A DNA stretch of 64,000 nt, taken from Neisseria lactamica. Its GTDB lineage: Bacteria; Pseudomonadota; Gammaproteobacteria; Burkholderiales; Neisseriaceae. Made by a program: the position numbers and the translations under genes. Every line of letters starts with the position of its first letter. The stretch's first letter is position 1. The DNA lies in the NCBI RefSeq assembly GCF_901482445.1, contig NZ_LR590477.1, forward strand, positions 1,984,001 through 2,048,000, written 5' to 3'. Shown here piece by piece: positions 41,188 through 51,186 of the stretch. The notes beneath the pieces were generated by a model. The model did not search any database. It was given only the letters and a program-made list of their open reading frames with translations, and was not told the origin of the DNA.

Positions 41188-44100
41188 TTACCAATTCACG
41201 CGCACCGACCGGCTGCCGAGCAGTTTTTCCAGTTCGTCGAACAATGCGGAACTCGGTGTAACCGTCCATTTCGGCGGCACTTGAAACCTGCCCGACGCTT
41301 TTTCGTTGCCATACGACAGTTGCAGCGGGATGCGCGGCGTGTCGGGCAGTTGGTGGGCGGCGAGCAGTTGTACCAGTCCGCCGATGTTGTGATGCGGGGC
41401 GAGGGCGAGGCTGAGGCTGCGGGCGTAGCGTTCGCGCGCCGTTTGCAGGGTCATGACTTGGTTGGCCAGAATACGCAGTCCGTCGCCGCCGCCGTAGTCG
41501 TCGCGGCTGACTTTGGATTCGATAATCAGCACTTGGTCGGCTTTGAGGCAGTCGGCGCAGTTTTCCAACGTCTGTCCGCCGACCATGATTTCAACCTGCC
41601 CGCTCAAATCTTCGAGGCTGACGAAGGCGATTTTGCCGCGCTTGCCCATCATCGTACGCACGGCGGTCACGAATCCGGCGAGGCGCACACTGTCTTGAGG
41701 CTTCAGACGGTCTAATTTGGTCGGTGCGATTTGGCAGACTTCTTGGGCATACGGGCCGAACGGGTGGCCGGACAGGTAAAAGCCGATGACGGTTTTTTCT
41801 TCGGCAAGTTTTTCCGATTCGCTCCACATCGGCGCGTCGACGAGCCGCACCGGTTCGATGGCGTCTTCCATCATATCGAAAAGCCCGCCCTGATTGGCGT
41901 TGGCGGCTTTTTGGTCGGCGTTGTCCATAGCGAGGTCGATGTTCGCCAAGAGCATGGCGCGGTTGGGTTCGATGCTGTCGAACGCGCCGCCGCGTATCAG
42001 GGCCTCGAGGGTGCGGCGGTTCATGTGTTCTTTGCCGACGCGCTCGCAGAAGTCCAAGAGGCCGGTAAATTTGCCGCCGCTTTGCCGTGCGGCGGTGATG
42101 GATTCGACGGCGGCTTCGCCCGTGCCTTTAATCGCGCCGAGTGCGTAGCGGATTTTCATGTCCGGATACGGCGTGAAGCGGTAGTCGGATTCGTTGATGT
42201 CGGGCGGCAGGAACTCGATGCCGTTGGCACGGCAGTCGTCGTAGAAATGCTTGAGCTGGTCGGTGTTGTCCAATTCGGACGACATGGTCGCCGCCATAAA
42301 TTCGGCGGGGTAGTGGGCTTTGAGCCATGCGGTCTGGTAGGAAATCAGGGCGTAGGCGGCGGCGTGGGATTTGTTGAAACCGTAGCCGGCGAATTTTTCC
42401 ATGTAGTTGAAGATTTCGTCGGATTTTTCGCGCGAAATGCCTTGTTTTGCCGCGCCTTCGGCGAAGATTTCGCGGTGTTTCACCATTTCTTCGGGTTTTT
42501 TCTTACCCATAGCGCGACGCAGCAGATCCGCGCCGCCGAGCGAGTAGCCGCCGATAATCTGAGCCGCCTGCATCACTTGTTCCTGATACACCATAATGCC
42601 GTAAGTCGGCGCGAGAATGCCTTCCAACAGCGGATGGATGTATTGGAATTCCTGTCCCTTCATACGCGCGACGAAGTCGGGGATGTTGTCCATCGGGCCG
42701 GGGCGGTAGAGCGACACGAAGGCGATGAGTTCTTCAAACTTGGTCGTATGCGCCGTTTTCAGCATTTTTTTCATGCCGGTCGACTCGAACTGGAAGACGG
42801 CGGTGGTGTTCGCATCGCGGAAGATTTGGTAGGCGGCCTGGTCGTCAAGCGGAATCTTACCGACATCGACGATATCGCCGGTGGTGCTTTTGATGTTGTT
42901 CTGCGCCATTTCGATAATGGTCAGGTTGCGCAGACCCAAAAAGTCGAATTTCACCAAACCCACGTCTTCCACGTCGCCCTTGTCGTACATGGATACGGGC
43001 GAGGCGGATTCGTCCGCCTGATACACGGGGCTGTAATCGGAAATCTTGCCCGGCGCAATCAACACGCCGCCCGCGTGCATACCCAGACCGCGCGTCAGGT
43101 CTTCCAGCTTTTTCGCCAGCGTAATCAGTTCGTCCGCTTCTTCCGCTTCGATTAATTCCTGAATCTGCGGCTCGGCCTTCATCGCGTCGTCCAAACTCAA
43201 AGGTTTGTTGGCTTCCAACGGAATCAGCTTGGACAGTTTGTCGCACAGGGTAAACGGCAGCTCCAGCACGCGCCCCACGTCGCGGATGACCGCTTTGGAC
43301 GACATCGTGCCGAAGGTAACAATCTGGCTGACCGCCTCCGCGCCGTATTTCTCGCGCACATATTCAATCACGCGGCCGCGGTTGGATTGGCAAAAGTCCA
43401 CGTCGAAGTCGGGCATAGAAACGCGTTCGGGGTTTAGGAAACGCTCGAACAGCAGCGCGTATTTGAGCGGATCAAGGTCGGTAATCTTCAATGAATACGC
43501 CACCAGCGAACCCGCGCCCGAACCACGGCCCGGCCCGACCGGACAGCCGTGTGTTTTCGCCCAGTTGATAAAGTCTTGTACGATAAGGAAATAGCCGGGG
43601 AATTTCATCTGGATGATGATGTTCAGCTCAAAATCCAAACGTTCCTGATATTCCGGCATTTTTGCCGCCCGCTCCGCCTCGTCGGGATAAAGCTGAACCA
43701 TACGTTCCTGCAAGCCCTCATTGGAGAGTTTGATGAGATAGTCATCGAGTGATAAACCGTCGGGCGTGGGGAAAAGGGGCAGGAAGTTTTTGCCCAATGT
43801 GATGTGCAGATTACAGCGTTTGGCAATTTCTACCGTGTTTTCCAAGGCTTCGGGCAAATCGGCGAAACGTTCGGCCATCGTTTCCGGCGGAATGAAAAAC
43901 TGACCCGGCGTGAAATCGCGCGGACGTTTCTTGTCCGTCAGCACCCAGCCGCCGGCGATGCACACCCGCGCCTCGTGCGCGTTGAAATCGTCGCGGCTCA
44001 TAAACTGCGTCGGATGCGTCGCCACCACCGGTAAGCCCAATTCCTCCGCCAGCTTCACGCTGCCGGAAACGCAAGCCTCCCATTCGGGGCGTTCGGGCAG

Positions 44101-44622
44101 GCGTTGCAGCTCTAAATAAAACGCATCGGGGAACCACGCTGCATATTTCAACGCCGCCGCACGCGCCGCGTCTTCATTGCCGTTCAACAGATTCACGCCC
44201 ACTTCGCCGTAATGCGCGCCGCTCAAACAAATCAAGCCGCTGTTGTCGCCGTTTTCCAGCCATTCGGGATTGAGTTCCGCATGATGGACATTGCGGTCTT
44301 TGCCGACATAGGCCTCCGTCAAAAGCTCGCTCAAGCGCAGATAGCCCGCATCGTTGCGGATAATCAGCATGGCGCGGAACGGCTTGTCGGGCGCATTCGG
44401 ATTGCCTATCCACACATCCGCCGCGCCGACGGGCTTAATCCCCGCGCTGCGGCAGGCTTTATAGAATTTCACCAAACCAAATTCGTTCATCAAATCGCTG
44501 ATGCCCAAAGCAGGCAAACCGTATTCCTGCGCTTTGGCAATCAGTTTTTTAATCCGCACCATACCGTCGGTAATCGAAAACTCGGTATGCAGGCGCAGCG
44601 GGATGTAGGTCGGCTCGGTCAT
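41188..44622 (-). CDS. dnaE: DNA polymerase III alpha subunit
   Basis: A 1144-residue replicative polymerase. N-terminal PHP domain (YIPLRLHTEFSITDGMVRIKKL), the palm with catalytic Asp in PDFDVDFCQSNRGRVIEYV, the helix-hairpin-helix region and an OB-fold near the C-terminus (GFVTAVRTMMGKRGKIAFVSLEDLSGQVEIMV). Complete and of normal length. Borders the CRISPR locus. Confidence 0.96.
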   Translation of the reverse strand: MTEPTYIPLRLHTEFSITDGMVRIKKLIAKAQEYGLPALGISDLMNEFGLVKFYKACRSAGIKPVGAADVWIGNPNAPDKPFRAMLIIRNDAGYLRLSELLTEAYVGKDRNVHHAELNPEWLENGDNSGLICLSGAHYGEVGVNLLNGNEDAARAAALKYAAWFPDAFYLELQRLPERPEWEACVSGSVKLAEELGLPVVATHPTQFMSRDDFNAHEARVCIAGGWVLTDKKRPRDFTPGQFFIPPETMAERFADLPEALENTVEIAKRCNLHITLGKNFLPLFPTPDGLSLDDYLIKLSNEGLQERMVQLYPDEAERAAKMPEYQERLDFELNIIIQMKFPGYFLIVQDFINWAKTHGCPVGPGRGSGAGSLVAYSLKITDLDPLKYALLFERFLNPERVSMPDFDVDFCQSNRGRVIEYVREKYGAEAVSQIVTFGTMSSKAVIRDVGRVLELPFTLCDKLSKLIPLEANKPLSLDDAMKAEPQIQELIEAEEADELITLAKKLEDLTRGLGMHAGGVLIAPGKISDYSPVYQADESASPVSMYDKGDVEDVGLVKFDFLGLRNLTIIEMAQNNIKSTTGDIVDVGKIPLDDQAAYQIFRDANTTAVFQFESTGMKKMLKTAHTTKFEELIAFVSLYRPGPMDNIPDFVARMKGQEFQYIHPLLEGILAPTYGIMVYQEQVMQAAQIIGGYSLGGADLLRRAMGKKKPEEMVKHREIFAEGAAKQGISREKSDEIFNYMEKFAGYGFNKSHAAAYALISYQTAWLKAHYPAEFMAATMSSELDNTDQLKHFYDDCRANGIEFLPPDINESDYRFTPYPDMKIRYALGAIKGTGEAAVESITAARQSGGKFTGLLDFCERVGKEHMNRRTLEALIRGGAFDSIEPNRAMLLANIDLAMDNADQKAANANQGGLFDMMEDAIEPVRLVDAPMWSESEKLAEEKTVIGFYLSGHPFGPYAQEVCQIAPTKLDRLKPQDSVRLAGFVTAVRTMMGKRGKIAFVSLEDLSGQVEIMVGGQTLENCADCLKADQVLIIESKVSRDDYGGGDGLRILANQVMTLQTARERYARSLSLALAPHHNIGGLVQLLAAHQLPDTPRIPLQLSYGNEKASGRFQVPPKWTVTPSSALFDELEKLLGSRSVRVNW

Positions 44623-44841
44623 GGCAAAATCGGCGTGAACAATAAAAGGCGTATTGTAGCAGGCTTGTCTTTAGATGGCGGACGGGAAGATGCCGTTTCG
44701 GGTTCAGACGGCATTGCCTGCCAATGGTTTTTTGAGCTTTTACGACGGCAAAAAAATGCCTCCTGCCGTATGGCGGAGGCTTCCCAAGGAGTATTGATAG
44801 ATATAAAGGACTATCAAACTAGTTATAAAGAACTATATACC

Positions 44842-45021
44842 TTATTCGGACGGATGGCAAGCAGTTAAATTAATTTTACGTTCAAACAGGTTTTTGATTT
44901 CGTTTTGATGGCTGATGCCGATGACCAGCGTATCGGGCAGTTCGTGTTTGAGGATGTGCATCAGCGTCAATGCGGATTCGTCGACGGGTCGGATGGCGGC
45001 ATACGGGGTTTCAGACGGCAT
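44842..45021 (-). pseudogene. C-terminal fragment of an ABC transporter ATPase
   Basis: A 59-residue frame starting in an uptake sequence: SALTLMHILKHELPDTLVIGISHQNEIKNLFERKINL. This matches the final part of the nucleotide-binding domain of SbmA/YddA-type ABC exporters (D-loop onward, with the H-loop histidine in GISHQ). Walker A and B are missing, so it is a gene remnant. The upstream part has been lost, not moved to a visible place. Confidence 0.5.
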
Positions 45022-45124
45022 TTTTACGGAACAGGCGGTGCGGATACATCGCCGGCTTTGCGGTAATTTTGGGTACGGCGGCGGCAGGTGCTACAATAAC
45101 GGGCTCTTTCTGCAAGGGAACATT

Positions 45125-45358
45125 ATGGAAGCCACCGTCTATCTCGAAGACAACGAATACATCGCCCTGTGCGACCTCTTGAAATTGGCCGGACTTGCCG
45201 AAAGCGGCGGGCAGGCAAAAGCATTTATCGCCGAAGGGCTGGTGTTGCGCAACGGCGAAACCGAAACCCGCAAAACGGCCAAAATACGCGGCGGCGAAGT
45301 CATCGAGTTTGACGGCGCGCGCTTGGAAATCGCCGATGGATACGACCCTGAAGCATAA
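45125..45358 (+). CDS. S4-domain RNA-binding protein (YbcJ-like)
   Basis: A 77-residue protein composed of one S4 domain: DLLKLAGLAESGGQAKAFIAEGLVLRNGETETRKTAKIRGGEVIEF. Such small S4 proteins bind structured RNA; no specific target is known for this one. ATG 45125 follows CAAGGGAACATT. Its end overlaps the next gene by 23 bases in another frame. Confidence 0.8.
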   Translation: MEATVYLEDNEYIALCDLLKLAGLAESGGQAKAFIAEGLVLRNGETETRKTAKIRGGEVIEFDGARLEIADGYDPEA

Positions 45359-45545
45359 AGCCGAAGCCCTTTTGGGCGAGCCACTTTTAGACGAACCTGT
45401 CCGCCCCGAGTCGTGGGAATGCTGCGGCAGCGACTGCGGCGAGGCGTGCATTCAGACGATTTACTGGGCGGACAAGGCACGCTACGACGCGCAACGGCGG
45501 AAATTGAAAGAAGCGGGTTGGGCGGAAGACGAAAATGCCGTCTGA
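45336..45545 (+). CDS. Oxidoreductase-like domain small protein
   Basis: A 69-residue protein with LLDEPVRPESWECCGSDCGEACIQTIYWADKARYDAQRRKLKEAG. The CC-x(2-3)-C-x(3)-C pattern followed by YW is the oxidoreductase-like N-terminal family (PF09791), of unknown activity, probably metal binding. It overlaps the S4 gene, suggesting coupled translation. Confidence 0.65.
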   Translation: MDTTLKHKAEALLGEPLLDEPVRPESWECCGSDCGEACIQTIYWADKARYDAQRRKLKEAGWAEDENAV

Positions 45546-45681
45546 AAACGGTTGGGAATGACAGCATAGCGGCTTTTCCTTTGAATTTGCCATACACCTG
45601 TTTTTTAAAATGACCGCCGCTACACTGTCCGACAACATTGAAACATCCCGACCTTCATTCACAACACACATATAACACCCC

Positions 45682-46518
45682 ATGATAGACCTGCACTGCC
45701 ATTCCACCGTTTCCGACGGTATGCTTTCCCCCGCCGAAGTCGTGCGCCTCGCGCATCAAAACGGCTGCACGCTGCTGGCGTTGACCGACCACGACCACAC
45801 GGGCGGCATCGCCGAAGCGCGTGCCGAAGCCGACAGGCTCGGTTTGCGCCTGATTAACGGTGTGGAAATTTCCGTAACGTGGCGCGGGCGTACCATACAC
45901 GTTGTCGGCTTAGACTTTGACGAACAAGACGAAAACCTGCAAAACCTGTTGGCGCAAGTGCGGCAAGGCCGTCTGAAACGCCTCGAAGCCATCGCCGCCA
46001 AGCTCGAAAAGAAAGGCATCGGCGGCGCATACGACGGCGCGCTTGCGCTGGCGGCAAACAAAGAAATGGTCAGCCGCACCCACATCGCCGAGTTCCTCAT
46101 CAAAAACGGATACGTCAAAAACAAGCAGCAGGCGTTCATCAAATACTTGGGCGACGGCAAATCCTGCGCCGTCCGACACGAATGGGCGACGCTGGAAGAC
46201 TGCGTTTCCGCCGTCAACGGCGCGGGCGGGTTGGCGGTCATCGCCCATCCGATGCGCTACGATTTGTCCGCCACCGCCAAGCGCAATCTGTTTGAAGAAT
46301 TTAAAAACCTCGGCGGCGCAGGCATCGAAGTCCACAGCGGCAACTGCTGCAAAAACGACCGCCTCAACTACGCGCTTTTGGCAGAACGTTTCGGTATGCT
46401 CGCCAGCGCGGGCAGCGACTTCCACCGTTTAAACGACTTCAGCGGCGGCATCCTCGGCGCGTGTCCCGAGCTGCCGGAAAACTGCAGGCCGGTGTGGGCG
46501 CATTTTTCCCGACATTGA
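45682..46518 (+). CDS. PHP-domain phosphoesterase (RNase AM / YciV-like)
   Basis: A 278-residue PHP enzyme. Metal motifs: DLHCHSTVSDGMLSPAEVV, LLALTDHDHTGGI, NGVEISVTWRGRTIHVVGL, LAVIAHPMRY and SAGSDFH. E. coli RNase AM, of the same family, is a 5'-3' exonuclease that trims rRNA 5' ends and acts on short oligonucleotides and pAp; the activity here is inferred. An uptake-sequence terminator follows. Confidence 0.85.
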   Translation: MIDLHCHSTVSDGMLSPAEVVRLAHQNGCTLLALTDHDHTGGIAEARAEADRLGLRLINGVEISVTWRGRTIHVVGLDFDEQDENLQNLLAQVRQGRLKRLEAIAAKLEKKGIGGAYDGALALAANKEMVSRTHIAEFLIKNGYVKNKQQAFIKYLGDGKSCAVRHEWATLEDCVSAVNGAGGLAVIAHPMRYDLSATAKRNLFEEFKNLGGAGIEVHSGNCCKNDRLNYALLAERFGMLASAGSDFHRLNDFSGGILGACPELPENCRPVWAHFSRH

Positions 46519-46527
46519 ATGCAGATA

Positions 46528-46564
46528 AAAATGCCGTCTGAAAACTTTTCAGACGGCATTTTTT
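46528..46564. terminator. Inverted uptake-sequence terminator
   Basis: ATGCCGTCTGAA-AAC-TTTTCAGACGGCATTTTTT between convergent genes. Confidence 0.85.
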
Positions 46565-46569
46565 GCGGT

Positions 46570-47862
46570 TTAAACGTTGTCGTACAGTTTTCGGACGGTT
46601 TTACCGATGGCGGCAATGCCTTTTTCCAGCGTTTGAGCGTCCTGCGCGATGCTCATGCGGATGCACTCGCCCGCGTGCGGGTAATCCTGTGTGTCGATGC
46701 CGACGAAGAAATGCTCGCTCGGAATAATCAGCGTGCCTTCGGCTTTGAGCATTTCGTACAGGGTTTGCGAAGAAACGGGTAGGTTTTCAAACCAGAGCCA
46801 CAGGAAAATCGCGCCTTCGGGTTTGTGGATTTTCATCGGGTACGCGCCCAGCTCCCGCTTGAGCAGCGAGACGGCGGTTTGCGCCTGATTGCGGTAAAAC
46901 GGCCGGATGACTTGGTCGGCAAGCCGTTTCATCTCGCCGCTTTCCAGTAGCGGGGCGGCGATGGCCGCGCCGAAGCGCGTGGGGGCAAGGTTCACAATCG
47001 CGTTCAGGCTGCTGACGGCTTTGACGACTTCGGGCGCGGCGACGATGATGCCGGTGCGAACGCCCGGCAGGCCGACTTTGGAAAGGCTGAAGCAGAGGAT
47101 AATGTTTTCGTGCCAATTCAGCGTTACGTCGCTGTAAATGATGTTGGGGAACGGCATTCCGTAGGCGTTGTCGATAATTAGCGGAATGCCGTGTTCACGC
47201 GCCAAAGCGTCCAAACGCGCCATTTCGCCGTCGGTCAACACATTGCCGGTCGGGTTGGTCGGGCGCGAACAGCAAATCGCGCCGATTTTGCCCGCTTTGA
47301 GTTCGGGCAGGTTTTCCAGTGCGTCAAAGTCCACGCGGTATTTGAAGAAGCCTGCTTCGCCTTCGTGTTCGACGTTTTCGATTTTGGGTTTGACGGAAAC
47401 GAAGTGCTGCCCTTCGACATGCACGTCGGCATAGCCGATGTATTCGGGCGCGAGCGGCAACAAAATGGCTTTTTCTGCGGATGTGCCGTCTGAAAGGTTG
47501 AATTTGCCGCCGAAGAGGTTGAACAAATAGAAAAACGCGTTTTGCGAACCGTTGGTCAGTGCGATATTGCCGGCGGTCAGGTTCCAGCCGTATTCGCGGT
47601 TGAGGAAGGCGGCCAGCGCGTCAATCAGCGCGGCATCGCCTTGGGGATTGGAGTAGTTGCCGATGTTCTCGACGGCGTGTTCTGCCGCCAGTTTGGAAAA
47701 TACGTTGGCGAACACGGCATTGACTTCGGCGATTCGCGCCGGGTTGCCGCCGCCGAGCATATTGACGGGCTTGTCGCTTTTGAGCGCGTCGCCGAGGTCG
47801 TCCATCAGTTGCAGGATGCCGCTGTGTTGCGTGAATTTTTCGCCGAATGCCGAAAACTGCAT
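46570..47862 (-). CDS. avtA: Valine-pyruvate aminotransferase AvtA-like
   Basis: A 430-residue class I/II PLP aminotransferase. MQFSAFGEKFTQHSGILQLMDDLGDAL, GGGNPA, NYSNPQGDAALIDALAAFLN, then CSRPTNPTGNVLTD and the PLP lysine in LCFSLSKVGLPGVRTGI. The N-terminal block and length fit AvtA, which makes alanine and valine interconvert with their keto acids. A hairpin terminator separates it from pglD upstream of its position; it is transcribed on its own. Confidence 0.85.
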   Translation of the reverse strand: MQFSAFGEKFTQHSGILQLMDDLGDALKSDKPVNMLGGGNPARIAEVNAVFANVFSKLAAEHAVENIGNYSNPQGDAALIDALAAFLNREYGWNLTAGNIALTNGSQNAFFYLFNLFGGKFNLSDGTSAEKAILLPLAPEYIGYADVHVEGQHFVSVKPKIENVEHEGEAGFFKYRVDFDALENLPELKAGKIGAICCSRPTNPTGNVLTDGEMARLDALAREHGIPLIIDNAYGMPFPNIIYSDVTLNWHENIILCFSLSKVGLPGVRTGIIVAAPEVVKAVSSLNAIVNLAPTRFGAAIAAPLLESGEMKRLADQVIRPFYRNQAQTAVSLLKRELGAYPMKIHKPEGAIFLWLWFENLPVSSQTLYEMLKAEGTLIIPSEHFFVGIDTQDYPHAGECIRMSIAQDAQTLEKGIAAIGKTVRKLYDNV

Positions 47863-47907
47863 ATCAAACTCCGTGTGTGTGTGTCAGGCAGGTTGGTTTG
47901 TACGTTA

Positions 47908-47938
47908 TGCCGTCTGAAGGTTCAGACGGCATTTTTTC
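47908..47938. terminator. Inverted uptake-sequence terminator after pglD
   Basis: ATGCCGTCTGAA-GG-TTCAGACGGCATTTTTT, at the end of the pgl cluster. Confidence 0.85.
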
Positions 47939-49832
47939 TGTGTGTTTCTCGTACCCAAAGCAGGTCGCAGATGCCGCCGGTCGGGGCAAAGCCGGTCGGG
48001 GCGTTGACGAGCAGGTCGCGGATTGCCTGCTGGTCGTAACGGTCGCAGGCGGTACGCAGGCGGTTGAGGATGGGCAAAAGCTCGTGCCACGGCAGCATTG
48101 CCTCGTCAGCCGTCATAATGCGCGGATGGGCGGTTTGGCGCACGTTGTCGCCGATGAGCAGCTCTTCGTAGAGTTTTTCGCCGGGACGCAGTCCGGTAAT
48201 GAGGATTTCGATGTCGCCGTCGGGTTGTTCGGGCGTTTTGGGTTTGAGTCCGCTCAGGGTAATCATTTGGCGGGCAAGGTCGATGATTTTGACGGATTCG
48301 CCCATATCGAGGACGAACACGTCGCCGCCTTTGCCCATCGCTCCGGCTTGGATAACCAGTTGCGCCGCTTCGGGTATGGTCATGAAATAGCGCGTGATTT
48401 CCGGGTGGGTCAGGGTGAGCGGGCCGCCTTGGGCAATCTGTTTTTCAAACAGCGGGACGACGGAGCCGGACGAACCTAAAACATTGCCGAAACGCACCAT
48501 ACTGAAGCGGGTTTGCTGTCCGGGTTCGGCGGCGAGCGCCTGAAGGCAGAGTTCCGCCATACGTTTGCCCGCGCCCATCGTGTTGGTGGGGCGGACGGCT
48601 TTGTCGGTGGAGATGAGGACGAAGGTTTTTACGCCCGAAGCCGTGGCGGCAAGCGCGCATTCGAGTGTGCCGAAGATGTTGTTGCGTATGCCCTCGGCGG
48701 TGTTGAATTCGACCATGGGGACATGTTTGTAGGCGGCGGCGTGGTAAACGGTGGATACCCGGCAGGCGGTCATAATGCGCGCGAGCAGCGTGCGGTTTTG
48801 CACCGAGCCCAAGAAGGGCAGGATTTCGGTATCGGTATCGTTTCGGGCGCAGTATTCGCGCAATTCTTTTTCGACGGCGTACAGGGCGAATTCGGACAAC
48901 TCGAACAGCAGCAGCTTTTCGGGGCGGCGGCGGATAATCTGGCGGCAGAGTTCCGAACCGATAGAACCGCCGGCGCCGGTTACCATCACGGTTTTGCCGG
49001 CAATGTCGGCATTCATCAGGCGGTCGTCGGGCGTGACGGGGTCGCGTCCGAGCAGGTCGGATACGGAGATTTTTTTGAGCGTGCCGATGCTGAGTTTGCC
49101 GTCCATCAGGTCTTTGATGCCGGGGATGGTCAGCACTTCGCAGGGATAGGCTTCCAGTTTTTTGATGATGGATCGGCGTTGCGCCTGGGTCGCGCCGGGG
49201 ATGGCGAGCAGGATTTTTTTCACGCCGCAGCGTCCGATGAGGTCGGCGATGTCGTCGGGACGGTAAACGGCAAGGCCGCAGATGACGGTGCGCCACAGTT
49301 TGGGGTCGTCGTCCACAAAGGCGGCGGCGGAATATTCGCGCATTTGTTTGACGGCCTCGAGAAGCTGCCTGCCCGAACGCCCCGCGCCGTAAATAATGAC
49401 GGGGATCATCTGTTTTTTGGGGTGTTCGGACAACAGTCCGCGCAAAACCATACGCGAGCCGGTCACGGAAACAAACAGCAGTAAGAAATAGACAATCGGC
49501 AGGGCGAGGCGCAGTCTTTCTTCAAAAATCAATGTGTTGAGGAAGAACAATACGGCGGAGGCGAGGCTGCCTGCCAGTGCGGTGGTGAGGATGCGGAAGC
49601 TGACGAAGCGTGTAACGGCGCGGTAAAGCCCCATTCGGATAAATAATGTGATGGTCAGTAAGGCAGTCAGCAAAAAAGACTGCCAGTTGGCAAAATCGAA
49701 CCATTCGTCCGAGTAGTCGGCCTTCAGGCTTTGGGTGAACCAAAAGGCAATGAAAATCATCAGAAAATCGTGTATGAGGAAACAGATTTTCTTGATGTTG
49801 CGCGGCAGGGCGATCAGGGTTTCCAGATTCAT
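47922..49832 (-). CDS. pglD: UDP-GlcNAc 4,6-dehydratase PglD
   Basis: A 636-residue membrane-anchored short-chain dehydrogenase. Four N-terminal membrane helices (about 15-125, IHDFLMIFIAFWFTQ through VYFLLLFVSVTGSRM), a first Rossmann-like domain, then the catalytic domain with GAGGSIGSELCRQI and VYHAAAYKHVPMVEFN. It starts synthesis of the diacetamido-trideoxyhexose (DATDH) attached to pilin and other periplasmic proteins. Lies downstream of pglC (47-base gap). Its stop overlaps the terminator arm. Confidence 0.92.
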   Translation of the reverse strand: MNLETLIALPRNIKKICFLIHDFLMIFIAFWFTQSLKADYSDEWFDFANWQSFLLTALLTITLFIRMGLYRAVTRFVSFRILTTALAGSLASAVLFFLNTLIFEERLRLALPIVYFLLLFVSVTGSRMVLRGLLSEHPKKQMIPVIIYGAGRSGRQLLEAVKQMREYSAAAFVDDDPKLWRTVICGLAVYRPDDIADLIGRCGVKKILLAIPGATQAQRRSIIKKLEAYPCEVLTIPGIKDLMDGKLSIGTLKKISVSDLLGRDPVTPDDRLMNADIAGKTVMVTGAGGSIGSELCRQIIRRRPEKLLLFELSEFALYAVEKELREYCARNDTDTEILPFLGSVQNRTLLARIMTACRVSTVYHAAAYKHVPMVEFNTAEGIRNNIFGTLECALAATASGVKTFVLISTDKAVRPTNTMGAGKRMAELCLQALAAEPGQQTRFSMVRFGNVLGSSGSVVPLFEKQIAQGGPLTLTHPEITRYFMTIPEAAQLVIQAGAMGKGGDVFVLDMGESVKIIDLARQMITLSGLKPKTPEQPDGDIEILITGLRPGEKLYEELLIGDNVRQTAHPRIMTADEAMLPWHELLPILNRLRTACDRYDQQAIRDLLVNAPTGFAPTGGICDLLWVRETHRKNAV

Positions 49833-49879
49833 ATCGTGGGGCGGTATGTGTTTTCAGGCGGCGTATGCCGTCTGAAGGG

Positions 49880-51055
49880 TTATCGTGCGGCTTCGGTCAA
49901 GACGGCTTCGATGTGTTTTTTGCAAAACGCGATTTCGCCGTCGGTCAGCGTCGGATGCACCAAGAACATCAGGCCGGTATCGCCCAGCTCGACGGCGTTT
50001 TTCAAACGCTCTTTCGGCCGCCACGGCGTGTTGTCGAAGGCTTTTTCCAAATACACTTCGGAGCAGCTTCCCTGATAGCAGGGGACTTTGCGCGCGTTCA
50101 GTTCGCTGACGATGCGGTCGCGCGTCCAGCCGTCTTTCAGGTGTTCGGGTTTGACGAAGGCGTAGAACTTATATTGCGCGTGTCCGATGTAGTCGGCGAC
50201 TTCAACCAAGCGGATACTTTTGAATTTGCCCAGGCTTTCCGCCAGCTTGGCGGCGTTTTCTCGGCGGCGCGCCGTCCATTCGGGCAGGCGTTTGAGCTGG
50301 ATGCGGCCGATGACCGCCTGCATTTCCATCATACGCCAGTTGGTGCCGAAACTTTCGTGCAGCCAGCGGAAACCGGGTGCGTGTTGGCGGCAGTACACGG
50401 CATCGTAGCTTTTGCCGTGGTCTTTGTACGACCACATTTTTTCCCACAGGGTTTTGTCGTTGGTCGTAACCATACCGCCCTCGCCGCCGGTGGTCATGAT
50501 TTTGTCTTGGCAGAACGACCACGCGCCGACGTGTCCGATGCTGCCGACGGATTTGCCTTTGTATTTCGCGCCGTGCGCTTGGGCGCAATCTTCGATCACC
50601 CAAAGATTATGTTCTTTTGCCAAAGCCATAATGCCGTCCATTTCGGCGGGCATACCGGCAAGGTGGACGACGATGACGGCTTTGGTATTCGGGGTCAGCA
50701 CAGCCTTGACGGTTTCCGCGCTGATGTTTTGGCTGTTCAAATCCACATCGGCAAACACCGGATTTGCGCCCGCGTTCACAATGCAGGACGCGGAAGCCAA
50801 GAAAGTGCGCGAGGTAACGATGACATCGTCGCCCGCGCCTATGCCGATTGCTTTGAGCGCGGCATCGAGTGCCAGCGTGCCGTTGGCAAGGGCGACGGCG
50901 TATTGCGTACCGGCGAAGGCGGCAAATTCTTTTTCAAATTCGCGGCATTCGTTTCCCGTCCAGTAATTGACTTTGTTGGACAGCAGGACTTTGGAAACGG
51001 CATCGGCTTCTTCTTGGGTGAAGCAGGGCCACGGGGAAAGGGAAGTGTTCAACAT
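49880..51055 (-). CDS. pglC: Sugar aminotransferase PglC
   Basis: A 391-residue DegT/DnrJ/EryC1 PLP aminotransferase. The PLP lysine is in GAWSFCQDKIMTTGGEGGMVTT, with VIEDCAQAHGAKYKG. It aminates the 4-keto sugar made by PglD. An inverted uptake-sequence hairpin (51074-51109) separates it from pglB. Confidence 0.92.
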   Translation of the reverse strand: MLNTSLSPWPCFTQEEADAVSKVLLSNKVNYWTGNECREFEKEFAAFAGTQYAVALANGTLALDAALKAIGIGAGDDVIVTSRTFLASASCIVNAGANPVFADVDLNSQNISAETVKAVLTPNTKAVIVVHLAGMPAEMDGIMALAKEHNLWVIEDCAQAHGAKYKGKSVGSIGHVGAWSFCQDKIMTTGGEGGMVTTNDKTLWEKMWSYKDHGKSYDAVYCRQHAPGFRWLHESFGTNWRMMEMQAVIGRIQLKRLPEWTARRRENAAKLAESLGKFKSIRLVEVADYIGHAQYKFYAFVKPEHLKDGWTRDRIVSELNARKVPCYQGSCSEVYLEKAFDNTPWRPKERLKNAVELGDTGLMFLVHPTLTDGEIAFCKKHIEAVLTEAAR

Positions 51056-51073
51056 GATGGTTTGTCCGTCGGT

Positions 51074-51109
51074 TTTCAGACGGCATTTCCGACCCTATGC
51101 CGTCTGAAG
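51074..51109. terminator. Inverted uptake-sequence hairpin between pglB and pglC
   Basis: TTCAGACGGCAT and ATGCCGTCTGAA arms with a 12-base loop inside the cluster; may attenuate pglC-pglD or be only an uptake site. Confidence 0.6.
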
Positions 51110-51186
51110 GGGGCGTGTTCCGAAGAATCGGGCGCGCGCCGCAGGTGTTGTCAAAATCGGTCTGTACGGGGGTGTATTTTAATCGC